Source: Microbacteriaceae bacterium UBA4731 (GTDB lineage Bacteria > Actinomycetota > Actinomycetes > Actinomycetales > Microbacteriaceae). From it: 37,097 bases of DNA. Positions 1-7,377 of this stretch are shown piece after piece. The notes beneath the pieces are model-generated. The model was not told the origin of the DNA, did no database searches, and was given only the letters and a program-made list of their open reading frames with translations. The stretch is taken from NCBI GenBank assembly GCA_002404115.1, contig DHJB01000050.1, positions 1 through 37,097 of the forward strand. The letters run 5' to 3'. The translations under genes and the position numbers were made by a program. The first letter of the stretch is position 1; each line of letters starts with the position of its first letter.

Positions 1-258
1 CTGCGACAACAACTCAGTGAGGATCTCGTCCCACGTGCCATCGCCGCTGAACCGGCGGTGGCGTTTCCACACCGTCTTCCACGACCCGAAACTCTCTGGC
101 AGGTCCCGCCATGGGATCCCCGCCCGATAGCGGTAGATGATCCCCTCGACCACGCGGCGGTGGTCCTGAAAGGGACGTCCGCCTTTCGCCGCCGCCCGCG
201 GCATCAACGGCCCGATCCGAGCCCACTGTTCATCAGTTAATACAGAAGTACGAGACAC
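1..258 (-). CDS. IS5-family transposase, N-terminal part, cut by window edge
   Basis: Reading the minus strand from a GTG at 258 gives 86 codons that run off the left edge. The product has the DUF4096-type N-terminal domain of IS5-group transposases: LTDEQWARIGPLMP, then GRPFQDHRRVVEGIIYRYR, then IPWRDLPESFGSWKTVWKR. This is the DNA-binding half; the DDE catalytic half would lie beyond the window, so integrity cannot be judged. An in-frame TGA four codons upstream of the GTG supports this start. The terminal inverted repeat of the element should lie in 260-330, but I could not identify it. Confidence 0.85.
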   Translation of the reverse strand, partial: MSRTSVLTDEQWARIGPLMPRAAAKGGRPFQDHRRVVEGIIYRYRAGIPWRDLPESFGSWKTVWKRHRRFSGDGTWDEILTELLSQ

Positions 259-366
259 ACAAAAAGCATCTCAAACTGAAGCCGCAAAGGTTGGGAGTGA
301 GCTGCCGCGGAGTTCTCGGACAGCGGGCCCTCTTAAAATGAGGGACTACTGAAAGTAGAGATCAGC

Positions 367-612
367 ATGACCGCATCACGCAGGAGATTTACCCAGGAGT
401 TCAAGGACGAGCTGTGTCGCGAGGTGATCAACACGTCCAAACCGATCAAGGACGTGGCCACCGCGTACGGCGTCGGCCCCGAGACTCTCCGAAACTGGCT
501 GATCAAGTATCGAGAGGCCAACGGAGGCACGGAGACGGAGCTGACGGTATCGGAGCGGGCCCGGCTGAAGGAGCTTGAGCGTGAAGTTCAGGAGCTGCGG
601 GCCAGAATCTAG
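367..612 (+). pseudogene. IS3-family transposase OrfA, 3'-truncated
   Basis: 81 codons from an ATG at 367. The N-terminal part is a clear helix-turn-helix OrfA of the IS3 family: RRFTQEFKDELCREVI, then IKDVATAYGVGPETLRNWL, then the start of the leucine-zipper helix (ARLKELEREVQELR). Intact OrfA proteins continue for about 15-25 residues and are followed by OrfB through a -1 frameshift. Here the reading frame ends abruptly at ARI-stop and no OrfB follows, so the element was truncated near 600-610. Its TAG (610-612) overlaps the stop of the convergent DUF302 gene (609-611), which places the break right at that gene's 3' end. Confidence 0.8.
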
Positions 613-1028
613 CTCTGCGCTTCGGCCTCGAGGTTTTTCAGGGCTGAGCGCAGCCGCGCATCGGCGTCGGTGGCAACCTCTTGAACCGCCGAGGAATCGC
701 TGAGTTGCACCATTGTCTGCGGGTCAATTGTCTGGACAACGGTCACGGTGGCATCGGGGCCACGCCGAATGACAACGTTGCAGGGCAGCAGTAAGCCCAT
801 GTCCGGTTCCGCGGTGAGGGCGCGTTGAGCCAGCACCGGATTGCAGACGCCGAGAATGACGTAGTCGCCGAGAGCCTGAGCGCTTTCGACCCCCAATTTG
901 GCTTCGAACGTGGACCGAACATTGATTTCGGAGAGGACGCCGAAGCCCTGTTCGGTCAGCAATTCTCGAGTTCGCTGCACCGCTTCTTCGTAAGGCAGGG
1001 CGACTGTGACGGTATGTGCGTAACTCAT
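609..1028 (-). CDS. DUF302 domain protein
   Basis: 139 residues from the ATG at 1028, which is preceded by a strong Shine-Dalgarno (TTGGAGG, about 6 nt spacing). An in-frame start 12 codons upstream has no such site. The sequence fits the DUF302 family: an N-terminal strand (HTVTVALPYEEAVQRTRELL), then a helix-strand unit and a conserved GVCNPVLAQRAL segment followed by MGLLLPCNVVIRR. The single Cys in GVCNP and the Cys in LPCNV are conserved positions in many DUF302 proteins. No enzymatic role is established. It lies 59 nt downstream of the multicopper oxidase on the same strand, so it is probably the last gene of the copper operon. DUF302 proteins are often found near metal and redox genes. 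Confidence 0.85.
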   Translation of the reverse strand: MSYAHTVTVALPYEEAVQRTRELLTEQGFGVLSEINVRSTFEAKLGVESAQALGDYVILGVCNPVLAQRALTAEPDMGLLLPCNVVIRRGPDATVTVVQTIDPQTMVQLSDSSAVQEVATDADARLRSALKNLEAEAQS

Positions 1029-1087
1029 GTGGTCCTCCAATGATTGTTTTCTTTGATTGAGCAATAAAACAGCGTGTTCCGACGGGT

Positions 1088-2539
1088 TTAAGTCGCTTCG
1101 ATGATGCCCATCATTCCTTGGTCTTCGTGGTCGAGGATGTGGCAGTGGTACACCGTGGTGCCGGCGAAATCGTCAAAGGAGATGCGCACTCTGGCGCTAC
1201 CGTTCGCGGGCACGTTGACCACGTCCTGCCAGACGACACCTTTCACAGGGCGGCCTGCTTGTTCGATGAGCTGCATCGGCCAGACGTGCAGGTGGAACGG
1301 ATGATCCATCGGGCTGGTGTTGGTGAGGGTCCATTCCTCGACGGAACCACCCCGCACCTTCACGTCTACCCGCGATGGATCAAAGGGGTTTCCGTTGATT
1401 GTGAAGCTCATCATGCCCGAGCCCATGCCTCCACCACCCATGCCCATGGCAAGGGTCAGTTCTCGTCTCGCTGTGACCGTGGCGGTTCGAAGATCGCGGG
1501 GCGCGGGCTGCGCGGGCACTGGGGCAGGGGCGGCAGCTTGCGCTCCGGTGACGTCCAGGGTGAGCAGGTCCGCGCCCGAGGACGCGACCTGGGTGCCGCC
1601 CATCATGCCCGAAGCGGCGCCCCTGTCCACGGGGAACGTACGCAGAATCGATGCCCCGGCCGTGGTGGTAACCAGGAGATCGGCCCGATTGCCTGGTGCA
1701 AGGATTACCTCCTCAACATCCTTCGGACTCGCGAAGCGCCCGGAGTCCATCCCGAGCAGTTGCAGGTGTTGTCCGTCCAAACGCAGCCGAAGGTATCGGG
1801 AAACGCAGGCGTTGATGATTCTCCACCGTTCGCGTTCTACCGGTCGGGCATTCAGGCGCGGGGTGAGCTGACCGTTGACCAGGACCAAGTTGCCTTCCCT
1901 GCCAGCCATTCGATCCATCGGGGAAGCCGTCTGAACCCTCCCTGACCCGTCAAGGCTGATGTCTGAGATGACCAGGATGCGTTCCCGGCTGACCGGGATG
2001 GAGTTCGGGTCCTCCACGACGATCGCCCCGTACAGGCCGCCAAAGACCTGGTCAGCTACCATCCCGTGGTGATGGGGGTGATACCAGTAAACGCCCGGCG
2101 GGTGATTCTCCGGCAGCAGGTACTCGTACTCGAAACTAGTGCCCGGCTCAACAGCGACGAGAACATTGTCGCTGTTACCCTCCGGGGAGACATGCAGGCC
2201 ATGAACATGCAAATTAGTGGCAGCGCTCAAGCCATTCTGAAGGCTCACGTTCATCCGATCACCCGGGCGGACGAACAGGGTCGGCCCGGGAAGACCACCG
2301 TTGTAGGAAAGCGCCCTCACCTGCCTGCCCGCGATCCGCACCTGGCCCTCGGCCGCTTCGAGTTGCACCTGCAATCGACCGTTGGCGCTTCGCAACAGTT
2401 GCGGTTCCACAAACTTCGGCCCCGCGACGGGGCTTGACCCGGAATTCCAACCCCAGAGCAGGCCAGTCCCGCCGACGACGGTCCCTGCAACGCCCAAGCC
2501 GCCGAGCACGAGCACGTTTCGCCTGGAGAGGGGCTTCAC
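1088..2539 (-). CDS. Tat-exported multicopper oxidase (CueO/laccase-like)
   Basis: 483 residues from a GTG that overlaps the preceding gene's TGA (GTGA). A twin-arginine signal is visible (SRRNVLVLGG plus a hydrophobic stretch, residues 5-30), so the enzyme is exported folded. All copper motifs are present: HVHG (about 111-114), WYHPHHHG (152-159), HPFHLH (413-418) and HCHILDHEDQGM (465-476). These supply the type 1 copper and the trinuclear centre of a three-cupredoxin-domain oxidase. A Met/Gly-rich patch (MGMGGGGMGSGMM) lies near residues 365-380; CueO-type enzymes use such Met-rich loops to bind Cu(I). The likely role is oxidation of Cu(I) to Cu(II) at the cell surface for copper tolerance, with oxygen as acceptor. 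The substrate is inferred, since laccase activity on phenols or metals is also possible. Confidence 0.93.
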   Translation of the reverse strand: MKPLSRRNVLVLGGLGVAGTVVGGTGLLWGWNSGSSPVAGPKFVEPQLLRSANGRLQVQLEAAEGQVRIAGRQVRALSYNGGLPGPTLFVRPGDRMNVSLQNGLSAATNLHVHGLHVSPEGNSDNVLVAVEPGTSFEYEYLLPENHPPGVYWYHPHHHGMVADQVFGGLYGAIVVEDPNSIPVSRERILVISDISLDGSGRVQTASPMDRMAGREGNLVLVNGQLTPRLNARPVERERWRIINACVSRYLRLRLDGQHLQLLGMDSGRFASPKDVEEVILAPGNRADLLVTTTAGASILRTFPVDRGAASGMMGGTQVASSGADLLTLDVTGAQAAAPAPVPAQPAPRDLRTATVTARRELTLAMGMGGGGMGSGMMSFTINGNPFDPSRVDVKVRGGSVEEWTLTNTSPMDHPFHLHVWPMQLIEQAGRPVKGVVWQDVVNVPANGSARVRISFDDFAGTTVYHCHILDHEDQGMMGIIEAT

Positions 2540-2805
2540 GGCTTAGTTTCGCCGAGCACGTTCAAGCGTTCCTGGTATTGCTCGATGGTCAGCTCGCCCT
2601 TGGCGTAGCGCTCATCCAGAATCTGTCGGGCAACGCTCTTAGCCGCCCGAGCGGGCAAGATCCCCGTGTCTTCAGCCGAGCCGTCCCGGAGGGATTTACT
2701 GCCGAAGGACCGTACCGCCCAGATCACGAGAAGCACAATTCCGGCGGCCACTGGCAGCCCTATCATTCCACCCCAGCCTTGCATGTTGAACCCGTTTCCC
2801 CACAT
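2536..2805 (-). CDS. Small membrane protein with C-terminal SHOCT domain
   Basis: 89 residues from the ATG at 2805; an AAGGGGAG site lies about 10 nt upstream. An in-frame ATG at 2829 is possible but has no ribosome site. The N-terminus is rich in Met, Trp and Gly (MWGNGFNMQGWGG). One membrane helix follows (MIGLPVAAGIVLLVIWAV). The C-terminal 30 residues (ARQILDERYAKGELTIEQYQERL) are a typical SHOCT domain, a short oligomerisation module. The stop overlaps the GTG start of the multicopper oxidase, so the two are translationally coupled. Small SHOCT membrane proteins beside copper oxidases are common; a role in copper handling at the membrane is inferred only from this context. Confidence 0.85.
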   Translation of the reverse strand: MWGNGFNMQGWGGMIGLPVAAGIVLLVIWAVRSFGSKSLRDGSAEDTGILPARAAKSVARQILDERYAKGELTIEQYQERLNVLGETKP

Positions 2806-2883
2806 CACCTTGTGTCTCCCCTTCAACATCCGCTAAGCAGTGGCCCGGTGTGCCCGTCGCACTGCTCCTACCCTACGTCCGGA

Positions 2884-2899
2884 ATACCCCGTCGGGTAT
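2884..2899. promoter_or_regulatory. CsoR-like copper operator palindrome
   Basis: ATACCC-CGTC-GGGTAT is a perfect inverted repeat with 6-bp arms and a 4-bp spacer. It matches the shape of operators reported for actinobacterial CsoR repressors (TACCC-N4-GGGTA). It lies about 80 bp upstream of the SHOCT-multicopper oxidase-DUF302 operon. A TAGGGT hexamer on the minus strand just downstream (2867-2872) is a possible -10. No csoR gene is in the window, so a regulator elsewhere would have to act here. Confidence 0.6.
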
Positions 2900-3091
2900 A
2901 TCGCTATTCTTCTCGGATGATACTCACGGCCAGTTCCGGGTCGGCATTGGTCGGTAGGGGTAGTGACGGCGGCCCGGTAGGAGCGCCGCCGAAGCGGCGC
3001 TTCGTCACCATCCAACGTGGGCAGGGACATTGAGATTTGGTCGGCGCTTACTCCGCGGTCCTTCATCCACACCAACGAAGCGCTTAGGGCA

Positions 3092-3261
3092 GTAACCAAC
3101 AGGTCAATTTGGAAGGGATACACGTTGCGGCGCCGCCGACTGGGCTGCCGGATGACATCGGTCTCCTGACAATGACCGACGACGTTGACGAGGTTGCCGA
3201 GCTTGTTCGGGCCTGCCATCTGCGACAGTGTGCCCTTCGGGACGGGCTCGAGCCGCGTTAG
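3092..3261 (+). pseudogene. Possible C-terminal remnant of a LOG-family (TIGR00730) protein
   Basis: After an in-frame TAG the plus strand stays open for about 55 codons and ends with TAG at 3259-3261. The segment LPDDIGLLTMTDDVDEVAELV resembles the last helix-strand of LOG/TIGR00730 Rossmann proteins, which typically end with a phrase like DDLxLLTVTDDVDEVV. Nothing upstream looks like the nucleotide-binding part, so this would be a fragment left by a deletion. A GC-rich, partly self-complementary stretch followed by five Ts (3242-3273) could be its old terminator. Recognition is by eye on a short match, so confidence is low. The rest of 2830-3406 has the copper operator and no other gene I can support. 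Confidence 0.3.
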
Positions 3262-3406
3262 CGCCCCGTTTTTCTGTGATCCGCCCGTAGGCCACGTTAT
3301 CTGCTAGATTCCCACCGAATCCACCGATTAGGACGCGGGGCGCTCACCGCTTCGACAAAATGGGGACGGGTCAACATTCAGCAGGGCAGCGATCGCGAAG
3401 CTCCGC

Positions 3407-3976
3407 TTGACTGCGGCGGCGTGTGTGCTGGCACTGCTCGGCGGCGCAATCATCGCCCAGCCGGCATCGGCCAACGGCGGAGACGCCAACACGGAGGGTT
3501 ATGTCCTTATCCAGCAGGCCTTGGGACACCTTTTCCACGACACTGGCCCGGTTGGCACCGACGAGGCGTTGATGAAGGTGAGTGAATTGCTCAGCGCCGA
3601 GGACCAGCACGGGGTCGCCGTCGACGAGGTCAGACAGGCGAAGACCGCACTCGAAGCGGGCAAAATCGTGGAGGCACGCACCCTGCTGCAGGGATCCATC
3701 GCCGAGGCTGTGGCCGCGCTCAAGCCCGCTACGGGCGACGAGACCGGGACAACAATAGTGCTGGGCCCGCTGCCGCCTCGGGGCCCGCTGACGGGGTGGG
3801 ACTGGGCCTTTCTTCTTCTTTCCGCACTCGCCGCCCTCCTTGGTGCTGTCCTGGCCGTCCTGTTCCGGCCACGGGATAGCCTGCGCGAGCTGCGTCATAC
3901 GCTGAGCCTTCACAGGGCTGCCTCGCCGAGCCCATCGGAACGGCACCGACGAGGAAGGGCCCGTGATGACAAGTGA
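3407..3976 (+). CDS. Exported helical protein with C-terminal membrane anchor, unknown function
   Basis: I do not recognise a named family. From a TTG at 3407 there are 189 residues; the frame is open back to 3332 but offers no better ATG or GTG start, so the start is uncertain. The N-terminus is a signal peptide (LTAAACVLALLGGAIIAQPASA, then NGG). Residues about 25-105 are predicted helical and polar, with HLFHD and several Glu/Asp. A membrane helix follows (WDWAFLLLSALAALLGAVLAVLF, about 132-155) and then a basic cytoplasmic tail. The domain would therefore face outward, anchored at its C-terminus. It ends 8 nt past the ATG of the cytochrome b gene (11 nt past its upstream GTG), so it is very likely a partner or periplasmic subunit of that complex. 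Confidence 0.75.
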   Translation: MTAAACVLALLGGAIIAQPASANGGDANTEGYVLIQQALGHLFHDTGPVGTDEALMKVSELLSAEDQHGVAVDEVRQAKTALEAGKIVEARTLLQGSIAEAVAALKPATGDETGTTIVLGPLPPRGPLTGWDWAFLLLSALAALLGAVLAVLFRPRDSLRELRHTLSLHRAASPSPSERHRRGRARDDK

Positions 3977-5057
3977 GATCGTCGACCCCGTTCCCACCGC
4001 GGAATCGAAAACGTGGTTCCGGAAGGCCTTGGACGCGATCGACGAGCGGATGGGCATCTCCGCCCTGACCTACCCGGTGCCGGAGCACGCCAACCGAATC
4101 GCGTGGACCCTGGGCGGGATCACCGCGGTGAGCTTTGTCGTGCTGCTGGTGACCGGAATCCTGCTGGCTCAGTTTTATGCGCCGGTGCCTGAGATCGCGA
4201 ACCAGTCGATTCGCGACATTGAGAGCACCGTCTGGGCCGGCAGTTTCATCCGGGGAGTCCATTTCTGGGCCTCGCAGGCCATGTACGTCACCGCCGTACT
4301 GCACATGGTCCGGGTGTTCGTGACGGGCTCCTACAAGGAACCGCGGGAGGGAAACTGGCTCGTCGGCGTTGCAATGTTCGGGCTCGTGACCTTCGCCGTC
4401 TTCACCGGGACGGTTCTCAAGTGGGATCAGGAGGGGTTTGAAGCGCTCGGTCACAACGTCGAAATCGGCAATCTCCTCGGTGGCGTCGGTTTGTGGTTTT
4501 CCCCGGCATTTTCCGACCAGATCCCGATTCTGCTGCGCCTGTACGGCGCTCACGTGGTGATCATCCCGGGTCTCATTCTCGTGTTCCTCATCCTCCATTT
4601 CCTTCTGGTCAAGCGGCACGGAGTGTCCCCGCACCCCTCGCTGCCGGCCGGTTCGTCCGGCGAGCAGGCCTCCGCGGCAGAGCCGACGGAACCGTTCACG
4701 CGACACATTCGTCGGCTCGTCGCACTCGGGCTCGCGCTGACCGGGGTACTGGGCATCCTGGCCGTTCTTCTCCCCGCCCCGCTCGGACCCTCTCCGGTAG
4801 CCGGGATCGAGGTGACCAAACCGCCGTGGATGTTCTGGTGGCCCTTCACCCTGGAGAACTGGTTCGGGCTGTCGGCCATTGTCTGGGGCGAAGTGGTGTT
4901 CTTCGTCATTCTGGTGATCGTGCCGTTTGTGGACCGCAACCCGAACCGGTTGTGGCGCCGGCGTCCGGTCGCCATGATTTCGGGCCTCGTTGTCATGCTG
5001 GCTGTCATTGTGCTGACCGTACTGATGGCCATCACCCCGACCGAAGTGCATCTGTGA
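3966..5057 (+). CDS. Cytochrome b (bc/b6f-like) subunit, membrane diheme protein
   Basis: 363 residues from ATG 3966, with GGAAGG about 7 nt upstream; the GTG at 3963 is an alternative. Two histidine pairs for two b hemes are visible: His99/His113 (VHFWASQAMYVTAVLH) and His196/His211 (AHVVIIPGLILVFLILH). The second pair has the 14-residue spacing of the cytochrome b6 type. The N-terminal half carries the four-helix heme core. The C-terminal half has about three more helices with the loop KPPWMFWWPF (285-294) where quinol oxidases normally have PEWY. No Rieske protein or cytochrome c gene is present nearby, so this is not a standard bc complex. It probably exchanges electrons with the menaquinone pool; the partner is unknown. 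The stop overlaps the next gene (GTGA). Confidence 0.88.
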   Translation: MTSEIVDPVPTAESKTWFRKALDAIDERMGISALTYPVPEHANRIAWTLGGITAVSFVVLLVTGILLAQFYAPVPEIANQSIRDIESTVWAGSFIRGVHFWASQAMYVTAVLHMVRVFVTGSYKEPREGNWLVGVAMFGLVTFAVFTGTVLKWDQEGFEALGHNVEIGNLLGGVGLWFSPAFSDQIPILLRLYGAHVVIIPGLILVFLILHFLLVKRHGVSPHPSLPAGSSGEQASAAEPTEPFTRHIRRLVALGLALTGVLGILAVLLPAPLGPSPVAGIEVTKPPWMFWWPFTLENWFGLSAIVWGEVVFFVILVIVPFVDRNPNRLWRRRPVAMISGLVVMLAVIVLTVLMAITPTEVHL

Positions 5058-5473
5058 ACGAGCCGACGGCGACCAGCCGGCAAAGCCGGTCACCGCTGGG
5101 ACGCGCGCATCGGTCGCTCTGGATATTGGTGGCCGTCACGATCGCGATGGCGGGCTTGCTCACCGGTTCGCTCGCCGCCCCGCCCGGCCCGCTTACCGGC
5201 CTGAGCTTTGCCGCCAGCGCCGGGGTCTTCGTCGTCGCTTTTGCCCTGGCAGTCAGGGTGACGATCGCACTCGAGCGGGCCCGCCGCCGGTCCCACCCCC
5301 GCGCTTCCGATACGGGCTGGTCCGGGTGGAAGAACAGCCTGGCTCAGCTCAGGGAGCCGGGTCAACCGAGAGGACAGTCGCTCCCGGCCGGGTCACCGCC
5401 CCCAGGCGGCCGCGGTGAAGCGGGCCAGATCGGCGATCCCCAGGGTGCCCTCACCGAGCCCGACCGAGAGTAG
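5054..5473 (+). CDS. Small two-helix membrane protein coupled to cytochrome b
   Basis: 139 codons starting at a GTG that overlaps the cytochrome b stop (GTGA), the usual sign of translational coupling. Two hydrophobic segments are visible: SLWILVAVTIAMAGLLTGSL (about 20-40) and LSFAASAGVFVVAFALAVRV (about 50-70). A long, Pro/Gly/Arg-rich hydrophilic tail follows. No family was recognised. The last 81 nt (5393-5473) run into the 3' end of the convergent flavoprotein gene, and the tail reads like a frame that lost its own stop. The original protein may have ended earlier, near residue 110. A role as an accessory subunit of the cytochrome b complex is inferred from position. Confidence 0.6.
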   Translation: MNEPTATSRQSRSPLGRAHRSLWILVAVTIAMAGLLTGSLAAPPGPLTGLSFAASAGVFVVAFALAVRVTIALERARRRSHPRASDTGWSGWKNSLAQLREPGQPRGQSLPAGSPPPGGRGEAGQIGDPQGALTEPDRE

Positions 5474-6526
5474 CTGCCAGAAGACCCTGTCATCTCGCCC
5501 GCAGGCTCGGACGAAAGCCTCAACGGCGCCCGGTCGGTCGATCAACCGAGACAGGGCGCGTAACTGGCGGCGCTGACGGCCGAACCGTGCCCGCAGCGCG
5601 CGTGTATATGCGCCTCCGACGCCAGCGTCGGCGGCGACCGCGGCGCGTCCGGCCAGCGCGCCTGAGGCCAGCGCGTAGAAGATACCCTCGCCGGTCAGCG
5701 GGTTGACCACGCTGGCCGCGTCACCGACCAGCAGCACGCGCCCGACGGCAGGCCGGGGCGTATCCGTCGACAGGGGCAACAGGTGTCCGGTCATCCGGGT
5801 GGACTCGATCGCGAAGCCCGGGAGGAGTTCTATGGCCCGGTTTCTGAGGTGCGCCTTGCTGGTGTTCGGAGCAGCCGTCCCGTAACCCACGTTGACCGTG
5901 GCGTGGACGGTCGGGAACGCCCAGGCGTAGCCCAAGCCGTCGCCGGGAACCGGGTCCCAACGGACGTACAGTTCGTCGAATCCGTCGGGTGCGGGGGCGT
6001 AGCCCCGGACGGCGACAGCCAGATGCCGACCGCGGTTGGGCGGCTGGCCGGTGGCGCGGCGCACCGTCGAGTTGGCGCCATCGGCGCCGATCAGCACCGG
6101 TGCCGCGTATCTACCGTCAACGACGACCCGGTCGGCGTGCTGCTGGATCTCACGCACCGTATGGTGACGAACAATTGCGCCGGCTGCGATGGCGGCCGTC
6201 ACCAACCGGAAGTCGAATTCGGCCCGGGGAACAACGTAACCGGGCGCCGGGGCGAGGCCGACCATGTCCGCGCCGGAGGCGGTCGCCAGCCGGAAGCGAG
6301 ACACCCGCTCCTCCGGACGGAGCAGGTCGGTGAGCCCCAGGTCAGCCAGTTCAGTGACAGCGTCAGGCCCGACCGCATCGCCGCACACCTTGTCCCTTCC
6401 AAGTGGCGCCCGGTCGAGGATCAGTACCCGCGCAGTGGGTCGGCCACGCAAGGCACCCAGCGCCGCAGCGGAGCCACCCGGGCCGGCGCCGACGACGAGC
6501 AGGTCGAAAACTTCGGTGGCCGTCAT
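5393..6526 (-). CDS. Geranylgeranyl-reductase-family FAD oxidoreductase (menaquinone-saturating type)
   Basis: 377 residues with the FAD-binding Rossmann motif at the start (VVGAGPGGSAAALGAL, about 11-26), the DKVCGDAVGPDA segment typical of the geranylgeranyl reductase family, and the second FAD motif VLLVGDAASVVNPLTGEGI. Members reduce isoprenoid double bonds in chlorophyll, archaeal lipids or, in actinobacteria, menaquinone (MenJ type). Next to a cytochrome b gene the best guess is side-chain saturation of menaquinone, but the substrate cannot be read from the sequence. The ATG overlaps the stop of the truncated IS110 frame (ATGA), a junction probably inherited from a lost upstream gene. 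Length and both ends look complete. Confidence 0.85.
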   Translation of the reverse strand: MTATEVFDLLVVGAGPGGSAAALGALRGRPTARVLILDRAPLGRDKVCGDAVGPDAVTELADLGLTDLLRPEERVSRFRLATASGADMVGLAPAPGYVVPRAEFDFRLVTAAIAAGAIVRHHTVREIQQHADRVVVDGRYAAPVLIGADGANSTVRRATGQPPNRGRHLAVAVRGYAPAPDGFDELYVRWDPVPGDGLGYAWAFPTVHATVNVGYGTAAPNTSKAHLRNRAIELLPGFAIESTRMTGHLLPLSTDTPRPAVGRVLLVGDAASVVNPLTGEGIFYALASGALAGRAAVAADAGVGGAYTRALRARFGRQRRQLRALSRLIDRPGAVEAFVRACGRDDRVFWQLLSVGLGEGTLGIADLARFTAAAWGR

Positions 6527-7377
6527 CGTGACGGACCTCGCCGACGGGTTTCTGCTGCACCTTCGAGCCCACCGGGAGCTCGCAACGAGCGAGCCTTCCC
6601 CAGCGGTCCAACCAGGAACATCATCGAAACCTCCGTGACACGGGCCCCGATCTCGGCATCAATCTGCGCGATCTGTTCATCGAGAAAATCGATGTGTGCA
6701 AGCATCTGCTTCACGAGGACGCCGTGATGCGATACCCGAAACGTTCCCTGGAGAGCGTCTTGCAATTGCGGGATCTTTGACCGCAGTCGCCCCAAAGAGA
6801 GGTTCGCGAGGACGACCGGGTCAGCTTGTCCGGCGAGCATCGCGTCCAAGATCGCTCGTCCCGATTTCGTCAGGATTGTTGATGCGACGCTGGAGAGCTT
6901 GATGCCGGCGTCTTGAAGAACTTTCTCCAGCCTCTGGATGGCTCGAGTGCGTTCCTCGATCAAGGTCCGACGATGCCGGGTAAAGTCCCGCAGCTCTCGG
7001 ATCGGTGGCGGCGGCACAAACGACGGCCGCACCAACCCGTGCTCGACCAACTGAGCGATCCATTCGGCATCGCCGACGTCAGTCTTGCGCCCCGGCACGT
7101 TCTTCAGGTGCGCGGCGTTGAGTAACCACACTTCGGGGATGCGATCTTCCAGGAGGTAGAAAACCGGTTTCCAATACACACCGGTTGATTCCATGCCCAC
7201 CCGGGTCACTTGTTCGTCCACTAACCAGTCGCCTAAAGCCAACAGGCCCTTCGTGTCGGTGAGGAACGTGCGTGTTTCCACATCGCGTTTCGCCCGATGA
7301 TTCGGGCGTCTGACCGTGGCCACGACCGTGTCTCGATGCACATCCAAACCAGCACAATATTGAACGATCTCATCCAT
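6523..7377 (-). pseudogene. IS110-family transposase, C-terminal half lost
   Basis: The start is the ATG at 7377, with GGAGGAGGG about 6 nt upstream, giving 284 residues. The N-terminal DEDD (RuvC-like) domain is clear: GLDVHRDTVVATV, GMESTGVYWKPVF, then KTDVGDAEWIAQLVEHGL and a helical middle (LEKVLQDAGIKLSSVAST). After EIGARVTEV (near 6635) the family match stops. The Transposase_20 domain with its catalytic serine and the IPGVG motif is missing; intact members are about 400 residues. The frame continues through unrelated sequence and ends at an ATGA overlap with the flavoprotein gene. The element cannot transpose on its own. Confidence 0.88.

Noticed and set aside
1118..1945. Long plus-strand open frame opposite the multicopper oxidase
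   Set aside because: It is the antisense of a clear gene whose copper motifs are intact; it has no recognisable protein features and no ribosome site.
2833..3219. Minus-strand frame of 128 codons upstream of the copper operon
   Set aside because: It is Arg-rich, crosses the operator palindrome, lacks a ribosome site, and is antisense to the possible LOG-family remnant.
3729..5093. 454-codon minus-strand frame opposite the cytochrome b gene
   Set aside because: Composition (His, Gln, Glu, Gly) is typical of a shadow frame in GC-rich DNA, and the plus strand has clear heme-ligand motifs.
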